The translations under genes and the position numbers were made by a program. A model generated the notes under the pieces. It did not search any database and was not told the origin of the DNA. It saw only the letters and a list, made by a program, of their open reading frames with translations. Below, one piece after another: positions 49,306-60,000 of a DNA stretch of 64,000 nt; the first letter of the stretch is position 1, and the number at the start of each line of letters is the position of its first letter. The stretch covers positions 43,870,001 to 43,934,000 of the forward strand of contig NC_080560.1 in NCBI RefSeq assembly GCF_030253575.1. The letters run 5' to 3'. Origin of the DNA: Rhododendron vialii (taxonomy: Eukaryota; Streptophyta; Magnoliopsida; Ericales; Ericaceae).

Positions 49306-49546
49306 TAGAAATGCAGAGATGAGGCCATGGGGGAGGTTAAGAAAGGTAGCAAGCAGACCGACCAGAGTTACCACAGCCGACGACGAGGACGCGGTGGAGA
49401 TGAGGAGGAGGGGGGAGGTAGAGGTGGAGGAGTGGGGACAAACAAGGGTACTTTTGGTACCAATCGAATGGGCTTGTCTCTTGAGCGTACCGATTGTCCC
49501 AGTACGATGGCTCTCCGTATGCCTGCGACGTCGCTCCCAGCGTCAT
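45031..49546 (-). CDS. SAM-dependent class I methyltransferase, METTL13/EEF1A-KNMT-like
   Basis: Nine exons join to 245 aa: 49363-49546, 47875-47988, 47395-47463, 47267-47286, 47142-47194, 47010-47040, 46786-46864, 45273-45412, 45031-45078. The N-terminus carries the family hallmark YWDNRY...FDWYQKY (about residues 15-32). SAM-binding motif I is VLVVGCGNSAFSEGM, followed by the acidic loop VVNVDISS, then KMDVRDM, DAVIDKGTLDSLLCG and VYILITYGAPSYR. The C-terminal part contains GKNPDVHYIYVC. Related human proteins methylate elongation factor 1A; the plant substrate is not known to me. The exon 1 donor (gtcggt) and exon 2 donor (gtatct) were chosen because only these keep motif I and LKYIKMDVRDM intact. 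The last exon adds a short, poorly conserved tail. Intron 7 holds a SINE-like insertion and a hAT MITE. A related gene lies next to POK1 in Arabidopsis, as I recall. Confidence 0.9.
45581..45674 (+). mobile_element. SINE-like insertion in methyltransferase intron 7
   Basis: A 94-bp insert flanked by a perfect 16-bp direct repeat (AAGACCAGCTTCCCAA at 45565-45580 and 45675-45690). Inside is a box B-type sequence GGGTTCGAACC and a box A-like GTGGTGGCACTC, and it ends in an A-rich tail. This is the structure of a short tRNA-derived SINE. Confidence 0.68.
46236..46740. mobile_element. hAT-type MITE in methyltransferase intron 7
   Basis: A 505-bp element flanked by an 8-bp direct repeat with one mismatch (agaagtaa at 46228-46235, ggaagtaa at 46741-46748). 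Ends TAGGGACGGAT and CAGTGACGGAT are inverted. The left subterminal region has an 18-bp perfect palindrome (GGGGGGCACGTGCCCCCC) containing a CACGTG G-box. It has no coding capacity. Confidence 0.8.
49264..49302. repeat. (GA)n microsatellite in methyltransferase intron 1
   Basis: About 19 GA units, read as (CT)n in the gene's sense, starting 61 bp after the exon 1 donor. Length variation is likely. Confidence 0.93.
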
Positions 49547-50768
49547 CTCTCTCTCTCCTCCTTGTTCGGTTTCTTCCTTCGCAGGTGAAGGTAGGTAATG
49601 CTCCTGTGACTGAGTTAATGGTAGTTTATCAGATGGCGATCTAAACTAGAAATGGAGAAGATGATGAAGTCACAAGGACAGTACCGTCATTTCATAAACA
49701 CTGGACACGTGTGCACACCCCAAAATAATACTCCATTAGTACTACTTCGTTCGTTTTAATAATAATAATATATATAATAATATATATATATATATAAGCC
49801 TGGCGATTCGGTCAACTGATAAATACACTCCGTACTTGGACGTTTTGACGCGGGTGTCTTAATTAATTGGAACTAATCAAATTACTAGTAGTATTTTTGC
49901 ATTATTGATTATTACGGAGTAGTATTTTTGAATTATTGATTATTACTCTATCCGTCCATTTTTAAGTGTCCTGCTTCGTAATTCCAACTTATTAAAAAGA
50001 CATCATCATTATACCTTTCACATAAACTTTTTCCTCCACTTTCCCTACTTATCCATCATCATTACACTTTTACTCACTCACTTTTTAAAATGGAATCTAC
50101 TTTTAGGGACAAAATAGACAATTCACCAACTTTTACCCACTAACTTTATAAAATGGACACTTATTAAAGGGCAGCCCAAAATAAAATACCGGACTATAAA
50201 TAAGGAACGGAGGGAGTAGTATTTTGCATGCACGATCCAGTTGAAGTTGAAAATGACAAGTAGAAGAAAAATGGAAGGTGATTTACGTACAGCATCAATC
50301 ATTCTAAACGGACATGTATTGCTTAAATCTTACGTACAAGTTATTGAAAAAAATTACCAGTCTGACTTCTCAACTTGTTTTAATCTCCGAGTCTGTCTAC
50401 TTTTTGAGCACTCTTGGACGAGGTTTCGGTTTACTCAAACTTCACTAATAATGTTCATGGAGAATTCTCTGTCAGAGAGAGAGAGAGAGAAGAGAGAGAA
50501 GTCTCGCAGTGTTCAGATAATTGCACAAGTTATTAGGCAGCAACAATGTCTTCAATCAGAAAACAACTACCAGTATCTCCTTTTAACATAACTCGTGCAC
50601 TCTATCTCAACACAACCGAATCCTTTCTCAGGAAAAAAGCACCAATGTATAATGTACTATAACTCAGTCATACAAAAACAGGATGACTAATAACATAATA
50701 AAGAGGCCTTTGTTCAAGGCGACCGGCAACTAATCACGATAACGGGGCAGTAATACGAATTGGTGAAG
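49547..50768. promoter_or_regulatory. methyltransferase promoter and SRP19 3' flank
   Basis: Between two minus-strand genes. It holds an (AT)n/(AAT)n tract (49762-49797), a Stowaway MITE (49946-50216) and a (GA)n run (50475-50500). No additional gene was seen. The MITE lies 400-670 bp upstream of the methyltransferase start codon. Confidence 0.5.
49946..50216. mobile_element. Stowaway MITE upstream of the methyltransferase gene
   Basis: A 271-bp element between TA dinucleotides (49944-49945 and 50217-50218). Its ends are CTCTATCCGTCC and, on the other strand, CTCCCTCCGTTCC, the Tc1/mariner Stowaway signature. Confidence 0.82.
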
Positions 50769-53700
50769 CTATCTCTTCTTTTTTCCACCCTTCCCAGATT
50801 TTGCAGGTCCAGCACCAGAGGTAGATGCAGCAGCAGGCTCCTGTTTTTTGGTTCTTCCAGGGTGTCTGGGTACTAACTCTGCTACGCAGTGCATTAGCTG
50901 TTTCCCTGCAAAGTACAATACCACAACATAACATAATAAATAAACAAAGATGAGCAAATGCACATGGCATTGCGTTAAAATTCAAATCTGTTCCAAGCAC
51001 TTCATAAACCTACGGAAATAAAATGTGTTACTTCTGTGATAGATCTATACTACACAATTTTTATAAGTGTTCCATATCAGCATATCCTTGATTTCTTTCT
51101 CTCTCCTTCCTTTCGATTCTATCTTATTATCTCACTGCCATTACCATATAATCGTTCTGGTTTTCATGGATAGGCAGCTACTGAGAATGAAAATAACAGT
51201 TGGCCAACATTGTATGTAGTATATCTATCATCAAAATGGGCTAATGGCAAAGTGAAAAGCTGGTAAAAGAGAACGGAGGGACAAGAAATAAAAGAAACGG
51301 AAAGAGTATCAGTACAGACAAACATGTACAGCAACCGCGCACAGCTGGGTTTTGCGCCTGTCTTGGGTCCTCCAAAGATAATCGGAGCCTCTCATTTTGT
51401 TTAACATGTTTAATATATGGTCACTACAAAAAATCATCTCAACCGAATGTCAGTAAGGGCACTTACAAAACATCCAATTTCGCTTTAAAATTTAGGACAT
51501 TTTGAACAAAATGAGCGCCTCTGGTCATTTTTGTAGGAATCGAGATGGGCGCAAAACCCTGCTGTGCTCGGCTGCTGTGCATGTTTGTCTATACCTGTAG
51601 CAGCTCTACGAAAGAAATGTACAAACAGGGCTCCACAGGTTGCAAGGAGGAGGCTGGAGCCGAGCATTTCAAGATCATATTTTCATGTCCTAAATAGACT
51701 GAATACATAATTACAGGAAATTAAGGTCATACAAACGTAGCCATTTTGAGCTACAAACCAATGCTATATAGGAAGCCCAATAGAAATGCTCACTTGACTT
51801 AATTTTAGCCTCTTAACCCCTACAAGAGGGGCACCAAGCTCTGGCCTGTTAACATGACAGATCCCAAAAGGATTTAAAAGGATACAAACTCTACGTTGTC
51901 TAACCTAACATACACCTTATGTGGGAAGCTACTTCATATGTAACAACCAAGGTTACCTTCTACCACGCACTTAGATAAGCTTTCTGTGAAGAGTAAACAA
52001 GCAAAATGATAATCTAAATCCAGCAGAGAGTACGAAGGAGAAGAGTACTACGTCAAGAACCAGATATAAACTCCTACAAGTTTCAAAAGTTCTACTGCAA
52101 AGGTATGAAATGGAACTAATGACGAACTGTAGTTGGTTGGTCAAATGAACTCAGATGACTACATTAAGCTAAATGAAAAATTAATAAAGAGAATGATTCC
52201 CATAAAGATAGGAACTATAATTTTCAAAGTCAATGTTGAAAACTAGAGTAAACTCAACAAGCCTTTATCCCGTTTCGTAGTTGCTGGCCATGTGGTTCCA
52301 TTTCCTCCAACTGATTGCATCTGAAGTCCTATTTCCCCTAATTTTCAGGTAATCATGTCCTTTTGCAATCACCTCAATTCAGTCTCTGGTTGGCCTTCAC
52401 TTGTATCAGAGAGTATTAAGGGCCAATTTAAAAACTCAAAATCTTCAATTTAGCTACCCACATCCTATTTATTTTTGTCCTTCTCATTTTCTGCATTAAG
52501 AAAGCAAAAAGAAGCAAGTAGTTCTCCTACAACACATAGTATTTGATTCCGTTTGAACAAAACAAACTCAAAAAGAAGCAAGTAGTTCTCCTACAACACA
52601 TAGTATTTGATTCCGTTTGAACAAAACAAACTGTAAATGTTCCTTAGGTTTTTTTTTTGGAAAAACACTTAACATCTTACGCAATCAATCAGCCACTTAG
52701 TAACCAAATGAAATTAAGTACAATTGCGTAGGTTAAATCAGAAATGGACTATATATCCTATTTGTGAACAACATTAAACATCTATCACAATCAAAGGACC
52801 ACTTAATAACCAAACATGATCATGTGCTCTCAAACGTAATGGTCAGGCTCTCGAGCTATCAAACAGCTACTTGGTAACCCACTTGATAAGCATTATCGTG
52901 TATGTGCTGAAACTTCCTTACTAGGATCTCTGGTTAGCGCATCGGGTAACCAGTAAAATACTTTAAAAGGTTGCACTTGAATGAGTGAGTTTGAAATTCA
53001 GAATATCAAAGATTCAAAAACCTAAAACATGTATGGACATTGTTGTTTAGTGTTGCAATGATAATTTGATGCACCTACGGGGATGCTTATGATACAAGAA
53101 TCCTTCCTGGGAGTTCCGATGACCATATCTACCAAGGGCGGAAAGAGTATTTTTGAGAAGTGGGGTCAATACCCACAAAAAATATCAGGTCTTTTCTCAA
53201 GCATTTGCTAATTAGAAAATGTGTTAAGAATAAAAAAATTGCTAGATTTGCTTTAGAGTGGAGGTTAACGCGCAAAAAACGTTCGATGTTAGTGAAAAGT
53301 GCCTGAAAATCTGAGAATGTGCATGGATATCTATGGAATGTTTGTATATCCACACATATAGGCAGTGACAGACGCAATATTTGGTCTGAACCGCTTGTAT
53401 TTCTATAGTGACAACAAAAATCATATTCCATATTCATAGATTGCTACTTGGTAGGTCTAAGTTTGTGTATATATACCAAACCATCATTTTATTTTACAAA
53501 TGTGACCAAAAAATTATGGATAACTTAAAATTGTTTTCCACTTAAAATTATTTTAAAAAACATCCAAGGGACTTGCTGGGGCCAATCATTTATAACTTTC
53601 CGAACCAATCTGAAAAATAAGTAGAATTAAAGAGAATATTTGGATAGAATTGAGCAGGGGCATCCCCCAGCACCTTCCTTCTGTCCACCCCTGCCTATAG

Positions 53701-54525
53701 GGCAGTTGTTAGCACAAACTGCAGCGTTAAAAGGGGACAACTTTGTAATTTTGTGGGTGTGCTTCATATTTGTTGCAAACTCATCAGAGTTGTGGGGTCA
53801 AATTAAGAAAATTGCGCAAAATTTTCAATTGATGAATGAAGAAATTGGATCAACCCCACTTCAACCCTTCTCCCCCTGCCCATGGTCTTAACTATTAGTA
53901 GACAAGCACCCAAAAAACCCAACGATTTAGGAAACAAAAAACAAAACCAGGTTTCTCATTATGCAAACAAACAAAAAAATTGAACACGAAATTAACATAT
54001 ACTTCTAGAAAATAAAAACCATCCTTACTTGAAGAAATGGCTGGATTAACTAAAGTCCCATCCTCCTTTTTCAGCATTACTCTCACCCTTCCTCGTTGCA
54101 TGAAATCACGTGGATATGCCTTGTCAAGCTTCCACAGGAAATTTATTTCAGAAAATATGTAAGTTAGACAAAATATTATCACCATGCCACACAGAATCAT
54201 TTTCCATCTAAGGCTAAGATGGTGAAGTCCATCAATTCTTTATCTGAAGCGAAGGAATGGTGAATGCAATCAAACTAAGGAAAAAGCTTAGGAAAATTGA
54301 ATGCAATCAATTTTTAATCTAACTACTGCATGTTTAAAGACAACAAACCTCAATTGCGAACGGGAGTTTAAAATGGGCGCAGCAATCACCAATCTCGATA
54401 CATGTAGGATTTTCACAAGCTTTGCCTGCGCTTATCCGTCTGCCCTCTGCTATTGTTTTCTTTGAATTTATGTAGACAGGATACAATATGATCCACTTCT
54501 TTATGTTAGAGATTTCCGCGTCCAT
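50769..54525 (-). CDS. SRP19: signal recognition particle 19 kDa protein
   Basis: SRP19 binds SRP RNA and promotes SRP54 assembly for co-translational targeting to the ER (family knowledge). Three coding exons (54349-54525, 54029-54128, 50769-50905) join in phase to 137 aa. Typical sequence: IKKWIILYPVYINSKKT, ISAGKACENPTCIEI and AYPRDFMQRGRVRV, then a lysine-rich tail GKGGKKRR. The start MDAEISNIKKW matches the plant family N-terminus; an in-frame upstream ATG lies in the leader intron. The 5' untranslated region is split by an intron (about 54533-55073). Intron 2 is 3.1 kb and holds a 64-bp tandem duplication and a weak hAT-like remnant. Confidence 0.94.
52505..52632. repeat. 64-bp perfect tandem duplication in SRP19 intron 2
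   Basis: Two identical head-to-tail units start at 52505 and 52569 (CAAAAAGAAGCAAGTAGTTC and onward). Identity indicates a recent event or gene conversion. Confidence 0.93.
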
Positions 54526-55037
54526 GTCTCTCCTAAAACACACAGTAGTGACAATTATAGCAAAAAAAACCCATTCCTCAATCCAATGTTTGTACTTGCT
54601 ATCAATAACTCACACTTCCATGGGAATACTAGAAGAAAGGCATACAAGTTGAGGACAAAGCGGGGAAAAAGGCAAGGAAAATGTCGCAGTTGAACAGGTA
54701 CCTCATGAATAATACAGTCAAAGATCTTAGAAGATCATGCCATCAGAACATCAAATCTTAATACTGAAATCAAAAAAAAAACGACCAACGCAAAATGTAA
54801 CTGGTTTGGCCAGGGCCGGCCCTGGGGAGAAACGTAGAAAGCCAAAGTTTCAGGTCACCAAAAAAATTGCTACATCTAAGTTGAATGGATTTCCTCCCGG
54901 TGTGTGGATCCGACATCCTCTTAATCCTACAGGTGTGTTTTTCACTAGACCACATACCTATTTTGTTTAAGCATCTGAATTACCCGTTAAAAAAGCAGCA
55001 GAGAGAGATAGCGACGAGATAGACAGATGGAGACGAC

Positions 55038-55073
<36 letters not shown>

Positions 55074-55150
55074 CTGCTCGATTTGAGATTTGGGGCTGGT
55101 TCTGATTCTGATCGAATAGAATTTTACAGGAGCAAATTTCTAGTGCAACA
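54526..55150 (-). promoter_or_regulatory. SRP19 leader with 5' UTR intron
   Basis: Minus-strand sense: a leader exon ends in CGAGCAG at 55074, a donor GTACTCTCT follows with a long (CT)n run (55040-55070), and the acceptor TTTTAG precedes GAGAGACATG at 54532. Leader introns of this kind often raise plant gene expression. The transcription start (about 55150) is a guess. Confidence 0.6.
54810..54825. other. 16-bp perfect GC palindrome in the SRP19 leader intron
   Basis: CCAGGGCCGGCCCTGG reads the same on both strands. Sequences of this form are seen at ends of some plant DNA transposons, but no matching second end or target duplication was found here. Confidence 0.7.
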
Positions 55151-57014
55151 ATTCCCTTTGAAGACCCTAGAACTTTATTTGCGTAATCGCGAATTACTCC
55201 CCCTGCTTGTATTTTTTTCCGGTTAATTAATAAGGTGGGCTTTGGCCTTCGTAGATGGGTTTATCCCATATTGGTGCCCTTCGATTGATTACTTATATCT
55301 TTCCGTGAAAAAAAAAAAAAAGGATTGGTTACTTTTCAATTGCAGGTATTGAGTCTCGAATTGGACAGAAGCGTTTTTTGAACATAGATGTTGTCTTGCT
55401 CCTATTAATCTTGTAACAACTTCAAAATTAATAAAATCTTTTTGCCTTTCGAAAAAAAAAAGATAAAAGAAATTGCAATTGCGATAAGTAACGAGGTGGG
55501 ATTGTTAATAAAGAGACAATTTTTTTTCTCTAAGTTTGTTTTGCAAATGATTAGAGCATGAGATTGTTAATAATGTGATTGTTTTGTGTGGAGAATTGGA
55601 TTAAACTCAATGATTTTCATTTTTAACCTTACACAAATACACCTGTTGATGAGAGAGAGTGAGAGAACAAAGGTATTTTAGTCAAGCTACATATGAGACA
55701 AGTGATTGGGATTAACAATACCATCTCTTCTATGGCGAATCTCTCCATTTTGGAGGATTAACAATTCCATAGGCTAACGATTTTGTGAAACCAAACAATT
55801 GATTAGGGCCTCACATGACTCAAAGTCCAATCCCATTCCCCAAAATTTGTATATCAAACGTGCTCTCAGATCAGGATAAAAAAAAAAAAACATGCTCCAA
55901 GATTTGTAATACAACGACAATGTCAACCCTCCGTACATTCTTAGTAGATTATTATTAGAGTAAAAAAAAAGAAACCTTCAAGCCCTCTAACACTTCTAGC
56001 CTCCTGTGAAAAATGACGTTAAAAAAACAATTATAAAAACGTAACTCCAAATGTAAGAAAACAATTATAAAAACGTAACTCCAAATGTAAGAAAACAATT
56101 ATAAAAACGTGACTCCAAACGCAACCGTGTTCTGCATAGACCCACAACTTCTAGTGGCAAAGCTTCTCCTGAATTCACACTGGTGTATCTTCCGACTCAT
56201 GGATTTGACTACTAGAGAAATCAAATCCACTTGAGAAATTACATGTATGATTTCCTTATACCTTCATTCACTGATTTCTTATTTTTATTTTTATGGTTTA
56301 CTTGTGAATGATGGTATAATTGGAATTTGAACCATTTTAATTAGTATTTCTCTGCAGTGAGGACTGTCGTCCAGAAGATCTCGAAAGTAAAATCAGCGGT
56401 TAAAGTAATGGCAAAACACTGTCAGTGGTTGATAGGATCGGATGCAACAGTTCAACGTGCAATTTTTCTAGCAGGTTCTCTTGCTCAAAGACAATCACTT
56501 CGTTGGCTCCAATTTATTTGAAGAGCTTGCTTCTAACTACTTTTCCAGGTGTGTCAAAGACCCGATATTGAGCTCAATTTAATACTCCCAAAAACTCCTT
56601 ATAATTTCGAAAATATTTTCATTCCAGCCCCAAGGCCTTAAAATCTGGATGGCATGATGAGACTGGTCGTCATGCACCGTATTCTCTCGCATACAATTCA
56701 GGTGCAAATAGAGTGATGTAAATTAAAACACAAACAAATCCGCAACAAAAATAAAGCACATCAATAGTAACAAAAAAATAGTAACAAAAAGGTCTTGTGT
56801 TAGCCACAGAAAAATATGACAAACTTCTACAAACAATAAAGCACATCAGCAGTCACAAAAAGGTCTTATGTTAGCCACATGATACTACCACTTAAAGCAT
56901 CGAGGGAAAGAACACAGGGTGTAACAAAGGAAAGGATACACTAGCACTTCAGGCATGAGGTCCTCTTAATTCAAATGAAGGCCACCAGATGAATAACAAC
57001 TCAAATTCACCTGC
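55151..57014. other. intergenic region between SRP19 promoter and PP2A-A 3' end
   Basis: AT-rich; no gene recognised. It contains A-runs, a 34-bp tandem repeat (56024-56120) and the PP2A-A 3' untranslated region towards 57014. Confidence 0.55.
56024..56120. repeat. 34-bp tandem repeat, nearly three copies
   Basis: Units AAAACAATTATAAAAACGTA plus 14 bases begin at 56024, 56058 and 56092. The first two are identical; the third is partial with substitutions. Confidence 0.9.
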
Positions 57015-60000
57015 TTAGCTTGACATCATGACATGATCAATTGACTGGAGTGCTTGGTTGGCGAAGAAACGAACATCAACATCTGGATCCTCAGCGAGCT
57101 CAACTAAACTAGGACGGATTGTCTTCTCCACAACCTGAACCGCCAATGCAGACAGATATCATAAGAAAACAGAACCAATGTGTCAACCTACAAATGGGGA
57201 AGAAATAGCTACTCACGGATTGGTCAACAATGGAAATGAGGGACTGTAACACCTTCGCCACATTGAATTTAATGTTGGGGACTCTGAAAAAAATGAAATT
57301 TAGGCTCAGAACAAAATTACTGAAAATTTAAAACCCCCCAGTTTTTCATAATTTAGTCCCCAGGAAACTCAGTACCTGTCTTTTGCTGCAGAAGTGATCA
57401 CAGGTAGCAGCTTTGAACAAGTGATTTCTGAGCCCATGACAGGGGCCAGTAGAGAGACTGCACGGAGAATGGTCATCCGATACAAATAATGTGGATTTGT
57501 AATCATATCCAAAACCTGTTGAGTGGACAAAACATTTATTCCCAATGGAAACGGAATATAACCGTGCTGAACCAGAAATTGGGAGCAATTCGTGTTGTGT
57601 GACCAATAGTAAAGATCCATGCAGGCCGATGCATGTCTACACACCGAAGCAAAACAAATTAGAGTCCAAACAAGCCTGATTCCTACATTATTAATTTGGA
57701 TAAAAGTTTTTCGAAAATGGCATGATGGCACTGGTTGTTGGTTGTCTCAGTACCCATCCACTGCTATAGAACAACATTAACATTGGCCTCAGAGTTCAAT
57801 GCCATGCAAAGCCAGCCAACACCTGGAATCTGATAGCCTCCCATTATAGTTATACAGCAACAATAATAAGGATGCCGTTAACATATTGACCTATCTATCA
57901 AATTTGAAACCACAAAGCCAAAACTCAAAACCCAAACAAATATATACCAAATACTCCCTCCGAACCAAAAAGATTGTCCAGTCCACAGAACAAGGACTTA
58001 AATCAATTAGTTCTTTTAAATTATAAAATTTTATTTGAATTGTTTCTTGATAAAAATGCATTTTTCGAAATTCATGTTTTGCGGGCTGGACAATCTTTTG
58101 GGGATGGAGGGATTATATATCAACTAATTCATGAAATGTTGCAAAAAAAAATACCATTAAGGTTAAAATGAATGTGAAATTATAAAAATAGAACTCCGAC
58201 TCTATGTGATGCCTTGTGGACAAAGTGGTAGCAACCTGCGGGATGATGTGCTGCATTGCCCATTCTGGACCAAATTCTTCCGCAAGGCGCTTCAGATTGT
58301 TCGCAGCAGCATCGCGAATCGAGTAAACCTGCACCAAATTTTAAGAAAATCAAGCTATGAAAAAAATTCTAAAGATTTTATTATATGTTTGTTTCTTATG
58401 AATTATGTGCCACTGGCTGAAATAGAAGATGGAAGAAAACCGTCAAGAAACCTGGGCCAAGCCTTTGTTATACTTGCTGACAAGATATGACATGCTGTCT
58501 CAAGTAAGAAGGATAAACAAGTCCAATTTACAGGAACATGTAATTAAATTGGTTTCGACATAAAGCTTACAGTTACAGCTATCATACTCCTATAAGCGTT
58601 GTTTACAAAACAAAAACATTTGACAAACAACCCAAATCGTATCTTTGACACACCCCTCCTATGTTCAACTAGTAGCAAAGATGAAATGAAATTTATATTC
58701 TTAAGTCCTTTACTAACAAAAAAAAATGATTATCACCAAAGAACGACAGTTCTGATAAGAAAACAAATTCATTCTGACTTTCGTAAGTTGCTGGTGTTAA
58801 GTTACCAATAGTCCCAAAATATTAAGCTGTTAGGAAATAGGCCCAACAATGTATATCAACGTATCTAATAACGCTCTCCCTTGCGTGCAACTCATCTTGA
58901 ACATGAAGATCCAAATATGCATACAAATTGAGAAAGAATGCAAAGCGGAGAAACATAAAGCGAACAGGGGACAATGCAAACAGAGAGACTTGAATCCAAG
59001 ACCTCTCAAATACCAGAGCTCTAATACCATATTAAGTTACCAGTAGTGCAAAAGATTAAGCTGGTAGGAAATCGGCCCAACGAAGTATATCAAGCTATCT
59101 AACAGTTGGCAGGTGTCAATGATTTAGTGCTAAAAAATATTTAAATTGTCACGAGAGTGGCAAACAAATCAAAAGAAAAGTGCAATAAGGAGAATAAATG
59201 CGCACAAAGCTCATCAGCAACATAGTATTTCACAGAAGGCAACATCTATAAGAAAAAGAAGATTTCTCATATATTTTACAACATCACAAAGGATAGAATA
59301 AGTACAAACCTTATCCTGCAACCACTGCATGCAGAGAGCCCCAAGTTTATCGTCAAAAAATCCCACACCCAACTGACTTGCCAACAAAGGTATGTACTCT
59401 ATTATCGCAAGCCGAACCCGCCAATGCCTATCCTCGGCAAGCTCAACAATGGCAGGTAATAAAGATTGGGACAAAAGATCTATCCCAATAACCTGCAATA
59501 ATGACTACTCATCAATATGATAGAAAAAGTAATAAAAATTCACATTAAAACTGCAACTCCAGTGGAGAAGAGCATGTACATAGAACTTAAGGTATTAACG
59601 CCTAAAGGTTTGGAGGTGTACGTATAGTATTATACAGAATACCAACCATTTACGACAAGAAAAACAGGTTGGATCGTCATTTCCAAAGATAAGAGCACAA
59701 TTAACAACATTTTATAACTTTTTTTTTTTATAAAAAAAAGGACCAAAATATCATACAAAATAAATCACCTCGTCAATCAAAAGGATAATAACCACCAGGA
59801 TGAGTCGCGTGGACATAAAATCAGCCATGCAAGAAAGAATTTTTTGCTGTGAGAAGATTTTCACATGATTTGGAAGCATTTAAAAGATCAAGAACGAAAG
59901 GTGAAATCCCAACAAAGTTTTGAAGAAAAGTGAAATAAGGTCCACAACACGTAAAGCCAATTAACGACAAACCTCCAAAGAAAAACAAATTCACCACAAA

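Noticed and set aside
49125-49374. Minus-strand frames rich in SLSLSL over the (CT)n repeat
   Set aside because: This is translation of a microsatellite in intron 1 of the methyltransferase gene, not a protein.
49824-49922. Very short MITE bounded by ACTCCGTA/TACGGAGT
   Set aside because: The inverted match is under 10 bp and the inside is made of small local repeats; likely chance.
53130-53695. hAT-like element in SRP19 intron 2 (ends CAAGGGCGGA and CAGGGGTGGA)
   Set aside because: The ends look related, but no convincing 8-bp target duplication was found, so boundaries are not supported.
56024-56120. CRISPR-like direct repeats
   Set aside because: Adjacent tandem units without spacers in plant nuclear DNA; all repeats in the window are tandem duplications or transposon ends.
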